Positions 46,755 to 58,552 of a DNA stretch of 64,000 bases are shown in pieces. The notes beneath the pieces were generated by a model. That model was given only the letters and a program-made list of their open reading frames with translations. It did no database searches and was not told the origin of the DNA. The position numbers and the translations under genes are program-made. Numbering within the stretch: the first letter of the stretch is position 1; each line of letters opens with the position of its first letter. Source of the stretch: Guillardia theta CCMP2712 (taxonomy: Eukaryota; Cryptophyceae; Pyrenomonadales; Geminigeraceae); NCBI RefSeq assembly GCF_000315625.1, contig NW_005434527.1:18077-82076 (forward strand), in the 5' to 3' direction.

Positions 46755-48167
46755 TTATTGATTCATGCATGGTGCAACATGGCAATTCAATAATCGAACC
46801 ATAGGCCCCGCAAACGAACGATTCTTGGCTTCCAAAATTCTTGAAATATCGTTGGGGTCTAAATTTCCCAAACCCACTTCAAGGAGGGTTCCTACCTACT
46901 CAGAGTTCACTTCAGGAAGGGAGAACATCCTCCACGCCACTGACCAAAATCCGACACATTTTATACAGGAAGCCGTTGGCCTGTATAGTGAAAGTGATAA
47001 ACTGATGAATTCCTTCCGAGCGCCCGAAAAACGCTTTCGTATCAATTAATGTCAGCTCAAAACCATGTCAAAAGATTGATATGCAGCACCTGGCTCACCA
47101 ATGGTCCATTGATCTTGTGCGGGGGATTCAATGATTTGCAGCTTTGATAGATTCTTGAAGGGATTAAGACGATTTGACCTGAATTTTTAGTGTGACAGAT
47201 AGCTGATACGCTTTGTCATGACCTGCTTGGATCATATTTTGTAAACGAAGTGAAGTCTCGGTACCCGATGAGATTGTTTGCTGCCTCTCTCATCGCTTCA
47301 ACATCGAGCTTATCACTTTTGACCAGCCCAAGGGCAAATCGATTTCGGAATTGTGGGTTCAAGAAAGGATTCAAGTGAAAACTATATTTTGAGAGAAAGG
47401 GGTCCTCTACTTCTGATGAAGTGTGTACCCGGTAAAGATAGGTCTGCGCACTCTTCGATAAGATGCATCAACGAGATTCATCAGAACCTTTCTCTGGGCA
47501 GTAAATTGGGCATGCCATAGGGGACGCGAAGGACTGATCTCCAAAATTCTTATCGTCCTAGGAAGATGCCGATTGCAGCTCGTCGTCATCGCCTGCAATT
47601 GGATGTCAAGGCACACTTGTTTTGCTTGCATCAAATTTCAAATCACTTGGAGTTCTTCCAAACCACGTCTCCGTCTGTCCGCGATATCGAAGTGGCATGG
47701 CATCCTGAGAGCGTGCACCCCTGCATCCGTCCTACCTGCCCCAGTTACCTGTATTGATTTGCATCTGAAGGCACTCCTCAAGGCATCCTACCAGAAAGTT
47801 AGTGGCGACCGAGGGCTGCATTTCACACCTCCAGGTGATACTGGATGGTGTTGTTTGATTTCTCTTGATTCCAAGTGTGCCAACCAGAAAACGACTCACC
47901 GTCATACCTGACGATCATTCTATATCTGTTCTCCCAGCTCTCCAGTCTCCAGCCATTTTGAGGCGTGCTGGAACCTTGAACACGAAGGAGCAGGGCAGAC
48001 CTCAGTCGGATAGTTTCACTCCTCATCTGACTAAGGGCTGGAGGAGAAAGAAAGCTCAATCCGCTTGAACAAGACTGAGTCAAGCAATAGGATGAGACCG
48101 AACTGTCGTGGCGATCGCACGAGAGGAGTAGGAGGAGGACAAGGCTTCTATAGTCCAGCGGTCGCAT
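46755..48167 (-). CDS. TruA-type tRNA pseudouridine synthase
   Basis: Enzyme converting uridine to pseudouridine in the tRNA anticodon stem-loop. Exons give YRMIVRYDGESFSGWHTW (TruA N-terminal strand), GRTDAGVHALRMPCHFDIAD with the catalytic Asp of GRTDAGVHA, LWHAQFTAQRK, KLDVEAMREAANNLIGYRDF and TSF, then ANGFLYKMCRILV joined to GTLLEVGLGNLDPND after a short intron, and a stop at 46755. The N-terminus from ATG 48167 is hydrophobic (LVLLLLLSCDRH) and Ser-rich, so an organellar form is possible. The start lies 39 bp from the ATG of the LRRC23-like gene on the other strand. At least five introns; middle junctions are not all resolved. Confidence 0.8.
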
Positions 48168-48206
48168 TTCGGGAAAAGTTGTAACGGCCTAATGTAACGT
48201 ACACTG
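48168..48206. promoter_or_regulatory. 39-bp head-to-head spacer
   Basis: Separates two divergent start codons (TruA-like minus, LRRC23-like plus). Both promoters must overlap here or lie within the neighbouring coding sequence. Confidence 0.5.
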
Positions 48207-49161
48207 ATGTTGGAGCAGCCGTTGAGGACATCCATGGCAGAGGAGGAGGAAGAGGAGGCAGCGCAAGAGTTGACGGAGGAGCTGATCTCGGATAGCTTAT
48301 CAGGTCAGACTCTCTTTGAACATCTCTTCTCCTAGTTCCTTCTCCGTGATAATTTTCTTGCAAGGAATCGAAAGTACTATTGATGGAAAGAGTGTCGCGT
48401 TCACCACGTTGAACCTTGAAGGCAAGAAGATCGGAGACGTGTCTTCTATTGCCTTGTTGGAGCATGTTAGATATGCCCATTTATCTCGGAATCTGATCAA
48501 GGACTTGAGCCCACTGTCAAACTTACGGTATCTCCTATCCTTGAAGCTAGACAACAATCGTTTGGAGACTGTTGATTTGGGCTTGATGTCTTTTCTGCAA
48601 TTCGCTGACTTTTCAAACAACATAATTGGGTCGTGGCATGGAGTTGAAGCGCCTTTGCTTCGCTACCTCGACTTGAGCTTCAATAGAATTCATACAGTCA
48701 CCGGGCTAGAAAAGAACTCTCAATTGCAAAATCTGTTCCTGCATGGTAACGAGTTGGAGTCATGTCAAGGGGTGGCATACCCAAACATCAAGGAGATCAC
48801 CCTGCACAAGAACAAGATAACAAGTTTGCAAGGTCTAAGCGCGCTTCTCAATGTGAAGAAACTGGATTTGTCGGAAAACAACCTAGTCGAGTTGCAAGGG
48901 CTTCCCGATGGAGAGCTTGTCTCTCTTCACTTAAGGCAGAACCAAATCAGCGATCTTTCTGCTGTAACTGCTATACAGGCGACAGGCTTGCGAGAGTTGA
49001 ATCTTGAAGAGAATCCTGTAGCAGACAACCTGGACCGAATCAGTGTTCTTCGTGCTCTCAGCTCGCTCACCAGCTTGAACGGAGTTCCCATCACCTCCGA
49101 AGAACAAAATCTCGCTTCCCAGCCTCCGCCTGAGGAAGGTGAGCCACCTTCAAGTGATTAG
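48207..49161 (+). CDS. LRRC23: leucine-rich repeat protein, LRRC23-like (radial spoke)
   Basis: Two exons, 48207-48303 and 48365-49161, give 297 aa. After an acidic N-terminus (MAEEEEEEAAQ) come eight or nine SDS22-type LRRs, e.g. HVRYAHLSRNLIKDLSPL, YLLSLKLDNNRLETV, LLRYLDLSFNRIHTVTGL, QLQNLFLHGNELESC and LNVKKLDLSENNLVELQGL, closing with an LRRcap-like ALSSLTSLNGVPIT. The length and repeat pattern (VRY/LRYL..NKL.DLSPLS..L..LK.D.N) match LRRC23, a radial spoke component of motile cilia, which fits a flagellate. Other SDS22-like axonemal LRRs (dynein LC1) are shorter. Confidence 0.7.
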
Positions 49162-49650
49162 AGGACGCAGTGATAGAATAAACTAGCTGGAATATTCGAA
49201 TTCTCCAGCTAGCACACTGCTGGTTCTCAGGCTGTGATCGCCGGGCATCACCTAGCCTGGCATTGAACAGCTAGCACAACACCTCACACAGGTGATCCTT
49301 CCACCTGTGAACCTTATTTAAGTCCTTTGTGGGGTTATGACTCGTCAGGGTAGGGTAGTACAAGTGAATAGTGGGGGTAGGGGTGATACTGAGGGTTACG
49401 ACCCTCATCACTACTGAACGATGCAACTCCCCACGATGAGCCGAACGTGGAGGAGAAAGAGGAGGCGAGCAAAGTGATGATTGAGATTTAAGATGTCAGA
49501 TGTAAGATGGTAAGATGTAAGATGTCCGATGTAAGATGTCAGATGTCAGATGTTTGCAGGTTGTAGCATCTAGATCGTACATATTTGATATATCAGTGAT
49601 TCTATACTTTGGAAAATGCAAACTTGAAATCTGACATGATTTTGTTTCAG
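49162..49650. repeat. gene-free spacer with short repeats
   Basis: CTAGCTGGA...TCCAGCTAG forms an inverted repeat at 49183-49212. CAGCTAGCAC recurs near 49206 and 49269. From about 49490 to 49553 there is an irregular tandem of (TA/TC)AGATG(TA/TC) units. No gene. Confidence 0.6.
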
Positions 49651-50648
49651 ATGCGGTCCATACCTGCAGTACTGCTGATATTGTTTGTTTTCTGGGACGC
49701 TACAAACGGATTCCTGATTCAATCATCAAACAAATTGTTTTCTTCACAAGCTCCTCGAGGTTTACACCTCAAAAGGCAAACTTCTCCTCGATTTCAGCGT
49801 CTTGTCACACAAGCAAAGCTCGGAGCGATCATCTTCGCTTGTGATGGTGTGCTGGTAGACAGTGAACGGGACGGTCATCGAGTTGCTCTTAATGCTGCAC
49901 TGAAGGAGGTGCGACCTGACCTGGAATGTAGCGTCGAGGAATACGGAAGGCTCCTACAAGTTCGTGGTGAAGAGAAACTCAGCAGGTATGAGCAATATGT
50001 TCTTGGCAGTATTTTCTGACTTGGTTGATGAACAGGCTCTGGGATGAGATGGGATGGGATGGGATGAACATGGACCTGGCAATTCAAATATATAATCGCA
50101 AATCCGAAATTTTTACCAAGATGTTGGAAGACAAGAAACTACCGTGAGGCAACATGTTACAAGATCTCATGTGATTGACGTACGCTTCACAGTATCAGGC
50201 CTGGCGTGTTGTCCTTGGTGGATGAGGCGATTGCTGCTGGAATTCCCCTCGCAGTGTGTTCGAGCAACACTCAGAAGAACGTCGAGTTGATCATCGAAAG
50301 CATGGGCCCTCAACGAGCAAAGCATTTTTCAATCTTTGCTGGAGGCCGAGTGGTTCACCGGTTGCATGCCATGGATGCGAGAGGGCCTTGCTGACTCTGC
50401 TGGGTCTCAGGAAGCCGTCACCGGACATCTACAACCTTTGCAAGGGCTCCTTGTCCTTACACTCTGAAGACGTCGTCATTATCGAAGATGACCTGGTTGG
50501 GTTGCAAGCAGCGAAAGCGGCGCATTGTGCCTGCCTGATCACCAAGTCAACATATTCCGTCAACGACGATTTCAAGACAGCTGATCTTGTTGTGGATGAT
50601 CTCAAGGTGACCGACCTGTCTTACAAGAAATTGACGTTCTGCAACTAA
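49651..50648 (+). CDS. plastid HAD-like (CbbY-type) protein lacking the catalytic aspartate
   Basis: A signal peptide (AVLLILFVFWDATNG) followed by Phe, then a transit-like stretch (SSNKLFSSQAPRG), indicates plastid import. The HAD domain follows: IIFACDGVLVDSE where CbbY enzymes have FDCDGVLVD, LDEAI-type cap sequence, IPLAVCSSNTQKNVELI (motif II Ser), FAGGRVVH spliced to RKPSPDIY (motif III Lys), and VVIIEDDLVGLQAAKAA (motif IV). The first motif I Asp, the phosphoryl-accepting nucleophile, is Ala (codon GCT). CbbY proteins hydrolyse xylulose-1,5-bisphosphate; this copy is predicted inactive as a phosphatase. Four exons. The ATG at 49651 follows TTTCAG and could itself be a splice acceptor. 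Confidence 0.75.
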
Positions 50649-50921
50649 AATGCATCTTTCAGAAAGGCGAAGTAGACTTGAATACAGTTTCTAGGCTCCC
50701 ATTGTCCATGGTTGGCGTAAATGCTTGATCTAGAGGTTCGTGGGACTGATGGCTTCATAGAAAGAGCCACATAAACGCAAAAGCTAAGAATGAAAACATT
50801 GAACTAGATAGGAGAAATCTTGACTCGAAGCATTCATAATTGATGTTAAACTGGTCAATACCAGTCTCACGGTTGATCTGTACGGGCATCTCTACGGGCA
50901 TATCTATGAACATGTTCCGAG

Positions 50922-53690
50922 TCACTGAGTCGCTCCCTTTGCCTCCACTGCCGCTGCAGGCATAGAAGCGTTTGAGTTTGCACTTTGCAAGGGGGGGGCA
51001 GGCTGAGGTGACCCCGTTGTAGGGATAGTAGAGGTGGCAAGATTTGGCATCATCCCCATCGACGGCATGGCAGGCATGTTGTTGGGCATGACTTGCTGTA
51101 CGTGGAGTCAGTCGGTACCGGTAACACCTCTAGGCTTGTACTTGCCTTGTGTATCGCAGCAGTAGCAAAATGCACAGAAAGAGCATGTTGGGACTTGAAG
51201 AAGCGATTGCAGACCTTGCAGAGGATCGGCTCTCCAGTGTCATCCATCAAGTTCACCCGCCCTGTGTACGGAGATGCGGCGGAGGCCATGTGTCCACTAG
51301 CCCCTGATGCTGCGAGTCACCTGCAATCCTTTGAAAGCACAGCAACTCACCCGATGCTTGCCCTGGCGTGCTACCAGGGACAAGATCTCCCGATGATGAC
51401 TTGCCGGGGTCCTGAGATATGACTGCGAGCAAATCCTGCACGACTCATGTAACTAAGATACAAGATCTCAATGCAGCCTTTACCTCTTCTAAAATCGCAT
51501 CCTCAATGTTCAATGGGACATCGTAGCCCTGAGAGTTTAGATAATGTAGCACCGCCTATGAGGTAGTATGATTTACAAGTTGACAAAGAAACAAGGATGA
51601 ATAAACCTCTTCGGTCCATGGCTGTTGCCAGACATTGACTCTTCGCAAGTCTGCAGACCTGAACAATGCATAGCGATCTATGCCCTGAGATTGGATGACC
51701 TTCAGATCCAGGGCAAGCGATGTCAGCATTTCACGAAGGAACGAAAATGGTTTTTCTGCAAATCCAGACATGAAATCGAATCTTTGTTTGCGCTCTTCGA
51801 TTTGAGAGACGAGGTCTTCTATTTCTGAATCAAGCTTTGTACAAGTGGCATTCAAATCGTCAGAATGTTTCTCGTCTACAAGGTCGCGCATTTGCTTCAT
51901 GAGTGGATCGTCCATCTCCACCAAAGTCTCATAAACTGATGTAGTTGAGGTTGTAGAAAGTGAAATCTTATGAATAATTTCCAAAGGCTCAATTTCTGTG
52001 ACGATTTCGCTTAATTTATCCGAGATTCGACTGATTGGAATCCTCTCATCTCCAAGAATCGACTGAAGTTGTGAATCAAGTTTCAGATATAACGAATCTT
52101 CTTCATGCTGAATTCCATTCTTACTGATGTAGTTCCAAAACGCTACCAGAAGGCTGCTCCAAGTCCCGCTTTGCCACCCAATCAATCGCGCAAGTTCTGG
52201 ACAACTTCGAAGGGAATATCGCATCGGACAGAAGCGAGGATAAAACAAAATTCTCAAGTCAAATTCACTGTTTGCGTGTCTGGTCACTCGGAACCCTGAC
52301 GGTTTCGATGCTCCCGATTGCAGAATTCCCCCTTCCTCAAGTTCGACTTGAGCCTTGTTGGACCCTGAATGATTGACATTTCTATTCCATTCGATGCAAT
52401 GAGAATGTGGATAGAGGTCTGAGGGTAGGAGGACAAACAAACGATCAAAATAGGCTGTGATGTCATGTCTTGAGGCAGCATCCGATGATCCTGCAGCCTG
52501 TTCATCCTCTACCAGCTTTCCTGCTATGTGCAAAGTCCACTTCTTGCTTGGGTTGCGTACACATGTTGCTGATTCTTCGACTTTAGATCCCTCCTGTTCA
52601 ACTCCATTGTCATGGCTTACATCCTGCTACGTAGGAGTCATTCGCAGAGAAGAGAACGGAAGTGAACTTACCACATGTTCAACTGTATTGAAAACAGCAA
52701 TTTGAAACCGTTTGTAAACCTTTCTTTGAGATTTCAGTGACTCTGTAATCTCAAGAAATTTTCTTGAGCTGGAAATAATCAAGAATGTCATGGATAAATT
52801 CAAAAATCTTTTGTTGCAGACCGTATCGTATCAATCCTTCGCTCAAGCTGTTGAAGTTCATGAAATAGCTTTGCCTCAGGCAATCTATTCCTATGAAGAG
52901 GAGGTTCATCAATGAGATCTCTGCAAATTCAAGTACCTGACTATTTCAGGAAGATTATGATCTATCTTCTGACGCTTCCCTTTCTCCATCGCACTCTCAT
53001 CTCCCTTTCCTTGGAATTTTTTGGGGGCGAACCATTTCCTGAAAGTTGCCTCGCCGTCTTCTTCCTCCATAGCAATTTCCCGAGGAGCATCCTGAAGAGT
53101 TTCATGCTCTGCTTTAGCACGTGTTTTCAAGTTGCCCTTTTCATCAAAGAGATCTGTAGGTTTCTGGTGATATGGACGAGCCTGTAACTATGATTAGCCT
53201 ACGTTTGTTTCGACGAGGATCATAGAGCATTCAACATAAGTCACTACCTCTGTGGTACCAATGCATTTGACAAATTCATTTCGCAAGTAGTCTCTTGAGA
53301 CGGAGTTGCCAGCTATCCCTTGTTTGCGAAGGAATTCCCTCCAAGCCTCACCACCGAACGGACGTTCTCGCATTATCTTCACATCCCTGCATGCTTTCAT
53401 TCCTTTTCGTCCAATCGTCACAGAGCTCACCTGTGAGGAAGTGTGTACCAGTCGCTGTCACCATCGTCGAATACCACATGCCACCGGTTTCCTCCGTCGC
53501 ATTCACTCAGCTTGCCAGGATACCACTTCCCATCCTCATGTAGCACGAGGACAGATGAACCAATGGCTGGAATCCCTCCTTCACCCCACCAGCAGACCGA
53601 ACTGTTATCAGGCCCATGATGACCACCAATCCATCCAGAGCTTTGTGGTGTCTCGCTATGCCGATTGTGTGCGGGTCGGATGCGATTCAT
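50922..53690 (-). CDS. Tudor-BAF60/SWIB-C2H2 fusion (SMARCD-like chromatin remodelling subunit)
   Basis: The first exon (53690-53427) carries a Tudor/PWWP-like barrel: VLVLHEDGKWYPGKLSECDG then WHVVFDDGDSDWYTLP. In-phase introns join it to GGEAWREFLRKQGIAGNSV, then ARPYHQKPTDLFDEKG, then the BAF60 core: KIDHNLPEIV joined to RNRLPEAKLFHELQQLERR, KVYKRFQIAVFNTV, KKWTLHIAGKLVEDEQ, AYFDRLFVLLPSDLYPHSHC, the SWIB domain (LARLIGWQSGTWSSLLVAFW, YLKLDSQLQSILGDERIPI) and the C-terminal WQQPWTEEV segment. Last exons add a C2H2-like finger (CKVCNRFFKSQHALSVH) and a Met/Pro/Ser-rich tail ending at 50922. BAF60 links SWI/SNF complexes to transcription factors and normally has neither the Tudor nor the finger. 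Confidence 0.75.
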
Positions 53691-53949
53691 TGTCGATCAA
53701 TGACAAGCATGCAGTTGCCGGATTTGATCACAGGTGCAGTAGGGAGGGGATAGCAATTGAACTGAAGGCTGAATTACAGGAAGCAGAAGGCGGGAAAGTC
53801 CAGGAGAAGAATGGAACGATGCAGGACTATTTTGAATCTGGGTCACAAAAGAAATGCAATCTAGAAATCGAGCAAGGTTATGATGGAAACCAGGAGCGAT
53901 GAATGCATGGACGGCAGCGGGGAAGAGGCAGCGGCAATGAATGCGAAAA

Positions 53950-54015
53950 GGGGGAGGGAGGGGAGGGGAGGGGAGGGGAGGGGAGGGGAGGGGAGGGGAG
54001 GGGAGGGGAGGGGAG
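53950..54015. repeat. (GGGGA)n satellite
   Basis: About 12 consecutive GGGGA/GGGAG units on the plus strand. The same pentamer recurs at 62748-62771. Confidence 0.95.
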
Positions 54016-54205
54016 GACAGTTATGGGGCGGAGGAGGGCTGGGTGGTGAAGTTCAGTAGAGGCGGCAAGGCAGCATGGGCGGCGGGAGGGGCAGAGGAAT
54101 TCAGAGAGGGGTGGGGTACTAAAGTAGAGGGGTACTTTGAGACCTTCATAGATATGCCGCGTAGAGATTTCTACCTATTCCAGAGGGGTTGGCATTTTTA
54201 TAGGG

Positions 54206-54275
54206 TAGGGTGGCTTCAACTAGGGCGATGTAGGGTAGGGTGGGATAGGAAGGGCTAAGGTAGGGTAGGGTGGGG
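54206..54275. repeat. TAGGG-rich block
   Basis: Clustered AGGGTAGGGT units (for example GATGTAGGGTAGGGTGGGAT and AAGGTAGGGTAGGGTGGGG). Similar units occur near 39083, 42716 and 49350. This is degenerate and short, not a telomere array. Confidence 0.6.
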
Positions 54276-55054
54276 TTGTCACCGGGACAATCAGAGACAA
54301 GACAGAGGTCCGGGCCCCGGAGGCTGCGGATGATAAGGCAGCTGTAAGTCACATTAATGAGATAATTGCTGCCTTTCGTCTATTTCTTATTTGAATCTTC
54401 TGAGGCAGACTTGTTCTCCGCGTGTCGTTTTTTTTTAAGGAATTGTTGGGGGTAGGGGTATCTTAGCAGGGGTACATTCAAAAGGAATGTGAGTTGCTGT
54501 CAGGGGTGGGTGTAAATTGTTCAAGAATGTGGGTTGGTGGGGTAGTTACAGCGGCAGGCGGCGTGGGCAATGCAGGATCGATGTGGAAGCGGCGCAGGGG
54601 AGGAGGGAGGAGGGGGCAGAAGAAGAGAGGAGAAGAAGAATATCAGGAAAGAAGTGAGAACAAGCTAGAGCAAAGATTAGAAGAATAGCACGAAAGATGC
54701 CTGTGAGGACAATGATGATGGAGGGCGCGGGAGCAGAGGTGTGATGTCAAGTCGAGATAGCAAGTTTAATGTCAGCGATAGGCAGTGACAATGATGTATC
54801 ACCCGAATTCAGGCGTCTTGTTGTCCATTGATTGGGAAGCTTCGCGAATTGATCAGTCCTAACTGCTTTTGACCAGGATGGCATGCTGAAACACCAATCC
54901 GAAATTCGCTTGAACTGTTGCTGATAGCTTTCGTCTAGATCTCAAACGCAAAGGTAAATGTACATTACAGCTAGCTTCTGAATCTTGACGTGATCTCTCA
55001 GGGGCGAGACCAGCCGCTTGATTGATTCTATAAGTGTTTGTGTTGGACTTAACA

Positions 55055-58000
55055 ATGAGATTTGTTCCTGATCAAGAGGCAGCTCTTAGAGCCCGTTTGA
55101 TTGACCAACTGTCAACGCTGTCTGAAGCCGAACCTCCTGTCTTAGCAGAATATGTTATCGCTCTTCTAAAGAATGACGTCGCGCTCGATGACCTCAAAAA
55201 GACTTGCAATGATGAACTTCACGACTTTTTGCAAGACAACACTCCGGTGAAAAGGCACTTCCTAATCGATGTTGTATGACATTATTTTCAGCTTTTCGTT
55301 GATAAGCTGTTCGAAGATCTCCAGGATTGGAGCTGGATGTCAGGAGCCAAAAAACAAGTTTCAGCAACTATTCTGCAGGGCCAAGTCCTTGATCATCAGG
55401 ACGAGATTGAGAGGGACGAACACACTTCGCAGTCCAACATCGGAAAGCACGCCCGTGAAGGAGGGGCCAAGTCGGAGGGTAGCAAAGTGACGTCTTCAGA
55501 AAAAGAGCAAGCTTCGAGCTGGAAGGAGGCAGAGGAAGCAGAAATGTCAAGAGTTCCTTCGGGGGGGCCTTCGAAGCGCCGTAGGAGGGAGAGAAGTCGA
55601 AGTTCAGGCGATGAGGAAGACGAACGAGAGAGTCGCCGTAGAAATCGCGACAGAAGAGGAAAGTCTTCGTCCTCTGAGGATGAACAAGACAGAAGAGGAA
55701 GGGAGGATAGGAGGCAGATGGATCGCAAGCGTGAATGGGATAGCAGGGATGCTCGATCTAGAGACAGAGGCTGGCAAGGTCATGGATCATCCCATCATCA
55801 GTACAGAGGACCAACGGGAAGAGGCGGCCATGCGCCTCCTAACTTCATGGGCGTTGGGCTTTCACTCCTTGGAATGCCCTTCGGCCCCATGGGTATTCCG
55901 CCTAAGGGCGGCATGGGCGCCTTCGGGTTTGGGGGCGCTGTTGCACCAAACAATCCCAGTTTTGGATCCAGCGGCAAGCTGGAATCCGGTGGTGGTAACG
56001 CCGAAGATTACAATCCGGAAAATCCAGCAGTCCCAGAATTGCAACAACGACAAATGATCATGAATAATCCTTCACAGCCCATGTTTCCCTTGCCTCTGCC
56101 GTCTCCCCAGGAACTGCAGAGATTCCTACGTCAGCATATTCAGAATCAGCTTTCCGCGGGGCGGGGAAAGTTGAATCAGCCTGTGGGTGGAATGCGGGAC
56201 CGGAGTCGAAAAGATTTTGATTGGCAACCCAACGAAAATCGCCCAGGCACCAACGGTGAGAAGCCTCAGACAGTACAGCCAACCCTGTGTGTTGTTCGTT
56301 GACTGTGCAAGTAGGAGAATCTTGGGATGCTGGAAGAGGCGGAAGCAATGTCGAGAGCAGAGAAGGAAGAAACGAAAACCGGCCTCGTGTTGAATGGAAA
56401 ACTGTGAGCGATACCATTTTGGTCACTCAGATTCCTGAGAACCAATGTACCGAACGACAGGTATGCTTGTGACAGCGTGCTTGTTCTCCACTTGTAATTT
56501 CAGCTACAGCTTCGCTCTCACTTTCAGAAATTTGGAGTGATTGCAAAGATATCTATTGATGACAAAGTAGACGACAAGAACAACAAGAGTGCCAAGATTA
56601 CCTTTACATCACATCCGATGGCCAAAGCAGCCATCGGATGCGTGGATGCCGTTTTCTCAAATCGTTTTATACAGGTCTTCAGTCTCCTTAAGGTTGTTCG
56701 ATACATGTTTGATGTATCGTCGCAGGTCAAATGGGCTGCACCTTCGGGAATGGATCATGGAAATGGTTCCCTGCAATTGTTTTTGCAAGCGAGTGCTCTT
56801 AACTCTACTTTACTCTCAGCGGCTACACAGCAGGGAAAGTTGTCTCAACACGCAGACAGCGGTGGCAGAAAAATCATTGGAAAGGCCAAAGGCATGAATT
56901 TTGTCCGTGCAGAAGGCGATGCGAACGAGGTATTGCGGTGGGGTTGAGGTTCATCCACGTCTGAATCGACCTAGGGCGGGAGCTTAGCGTTGAGTTCTAC
57001 TGCAGAGACCCTTGAAGATTTACTTGCCCGACAGAAAGAGGCGTGTTTGCAATGATCATGCCGCCTTGCACTCGAAGAGTGGAGAACTGACTGATTGCCA
57101 AAGGTCTTGGCTGCCCTAACTGCCAAAGGAGCTGGAGAACTGAGTGCTGATGAGAAAGTGAACTTAAAGAAGGAATTTGCTGAGCTGAAATCTAAGGTTG
57201 TTTTCGTCTACGTCCAGATGACTCGATCGAGTGAAATGCATGGCAGGTACAAGCTGCGCTGAAAAGGAAGCAAGAGCAAGCGGAGGCCGCGGCCTTGGCT
57301 GCGACTGCTCCAGCCCATCCCCCGATTCGTGGAGGATTTCGAGGAGGTAGAGGAGCAGGTAGAGGGATGGGAAGGGGACACTTCCATGGAGCTCCGCCAG
57401 TCAACAGGGGACCGAAAGCGATTCTGGTAAGTTGGGACGCTTTAATCCTGCATGCTTGACTTGCCTCAATTCACTTGCTGGGCAGATCTCGAATCTTCAT
57501 CCGGATATAAGCTTTGAGGGCTTACTGCGGAGCCACTTTCAAAGCTACGGACCGGTCGGAGAGATTGAGTTTCAAGAGGATAAAACAAGCTGGTGAGGGA
57601 CAAGACTTGATGTGATTCGTTGATGAATGTGGAGATAGTGTGGTTCATTTCGCGACAAGGGGAGCCGCCTCGCATGCCCTGCGGCATGCTACTTTTCTCA
57701 ATGGAAAGGTAACGAACACAATCTGCCGTCGCCTGTTATTGCTGCAACTCTCATGCGTGCGAAGATTTGTGTGAGATCTGCGTGCTCTTGATCGCCGTCG
57801 GTCATTCCAGGCACTCACGACAAACTGACATGCGATGTATAGACTCTCACACTCTCGTGGTTCGAACCTCCAGAGACGGCAGGGACGGAAGAGGTGACGT
57901 GCTTGATTTGCTCTGACTTGTCTAATCTGCATTCCCCTCCTTCAGTCCAACGATCAGAATGGAGATGAAGGAGAAAAGAGTTCAGCGATGGAGGAGGAAG

Positions 58001-58161
58001 CGAACGAAGGCGCCATGGAAGCGGACGCAGGCGACAAAGTTGAAGGAGTTGAGGAGGAGCAAGGTGTACTTGCTGGTGTTGTTCGCTCCAGGGCTATTTT
58101 GACCTCACGACAGAGTGCTGAAGGGAGGAGACTCTGTATTAGGCGAAAGAATATTCTTTGA
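55055..58161 (+). CDS. RBM26: RNA-binding protein 26/27-like (PWI-like, two RRMs)
   Basis: Nuclear RNA-binding protein. The N-terminal exon plus exon 2 give the RBM26/27 PWI-like fold: LIDQLSTLSEAEPPVLAEYV, IALLKNDVALDDLKKTC, FLQDNTP spliced to LFVDKLFEDLQDW. An Arg/Ser/Glu-rich stretch (55400-55780) and a Gly/Pro/Met-rich linker follow. RRM1: DTILVTQIPENQCTERQ, KFGVIAKISI, SHPMAKAAIGCVDAVFSNRF and VKWAAPSG. A helical region and RGG-type linker (GGFRGGRGAGRGMGRGHF) come next. RRM2: AILISNLHPDISFEGLLRSHF, CVVHFATRGAASHAL and TLTLSWFEPP. The C-terminus is acidic and stops at 58161. Homologues serve in the poly(A) tail exosome targeting pathway. I see no CCCH finger, which animal RBM26/27 have. 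ATG 55055. Confidence 0.8.
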
Positions 58162-58552
58162 GACCACTTGAAGTCTGCCGAAGGCTTCAGGAAGCTACTT
58201 GAGATGTAAACATACCTAGGCGAAGCTCCGCTCTCGCTTCATGAGCAGGACTTGTGAATGTTGCCAAGAAAAATAAGTTTGACTGTCTAAAGAGCGGTGC
58301 TATGAGCGGTACTATGCTATCAGCGGTACTATGAGAGGTACTATGAGTGATACTATCAGTGGTACTATGAGTGGCACTATAAGCGGTACTATCTGCACTC
58401 AGTACTATAAGCGGCTGTACCGGACTGATCCGAGTGAGTTGGGCAACTCCCATGAGAACGGCAGTGAAATCTCCCTGGAAATCTCCAGAAACAAGAATGA
58501 AAGAGCGGGGATGTGGGTATGGATTTCGGAGGGTGACATGGCAGGGTAGACC
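58162..58552. repeat. spacer with 12-bp imperfect tandem repeat
   Basis: 58290-58405 is built from units like AGCGGTACTATG (variants AGTGGCACTATA, AGAGGTACTATG), about nine copies with drift and small interruptions. No gene otherwise. Confidence 0.8.

Larger units (their letters stand above)
53691..55054. repeat. gene-poor G-rich intergenic region
   Basis: 1.36 kb without a supported gene. It contains a (GGGGA)n array (53950-54015), a TAGGG-rich block (54206-54275) and scattered GGGGT runs. Short glycine/arginine-rich frames are compositional. The last 300 bp before RBM26 look like ordinary promoter sequence. Confidence 0.6.

Noticed and set aside
53306-53902. 198 aa plus-strand open frame
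   Set aside because: Antisense shadow of the Tudor exon of the BAF60 gene; it has no recognisable domain.
54206-54275. Possible internal telomere array (TAGGG)
   Set aside because: Units are irregular, short and interrupted; similar fragments occur elsewhere as ordinary G-rich sequence.
57850-57865. GGTTCGAACC resembling a tRNA T-loop
   Set aside because: It encodes the WFEPP end of RRM2 in RBM26; no acceptor or anticodon stems surround it.
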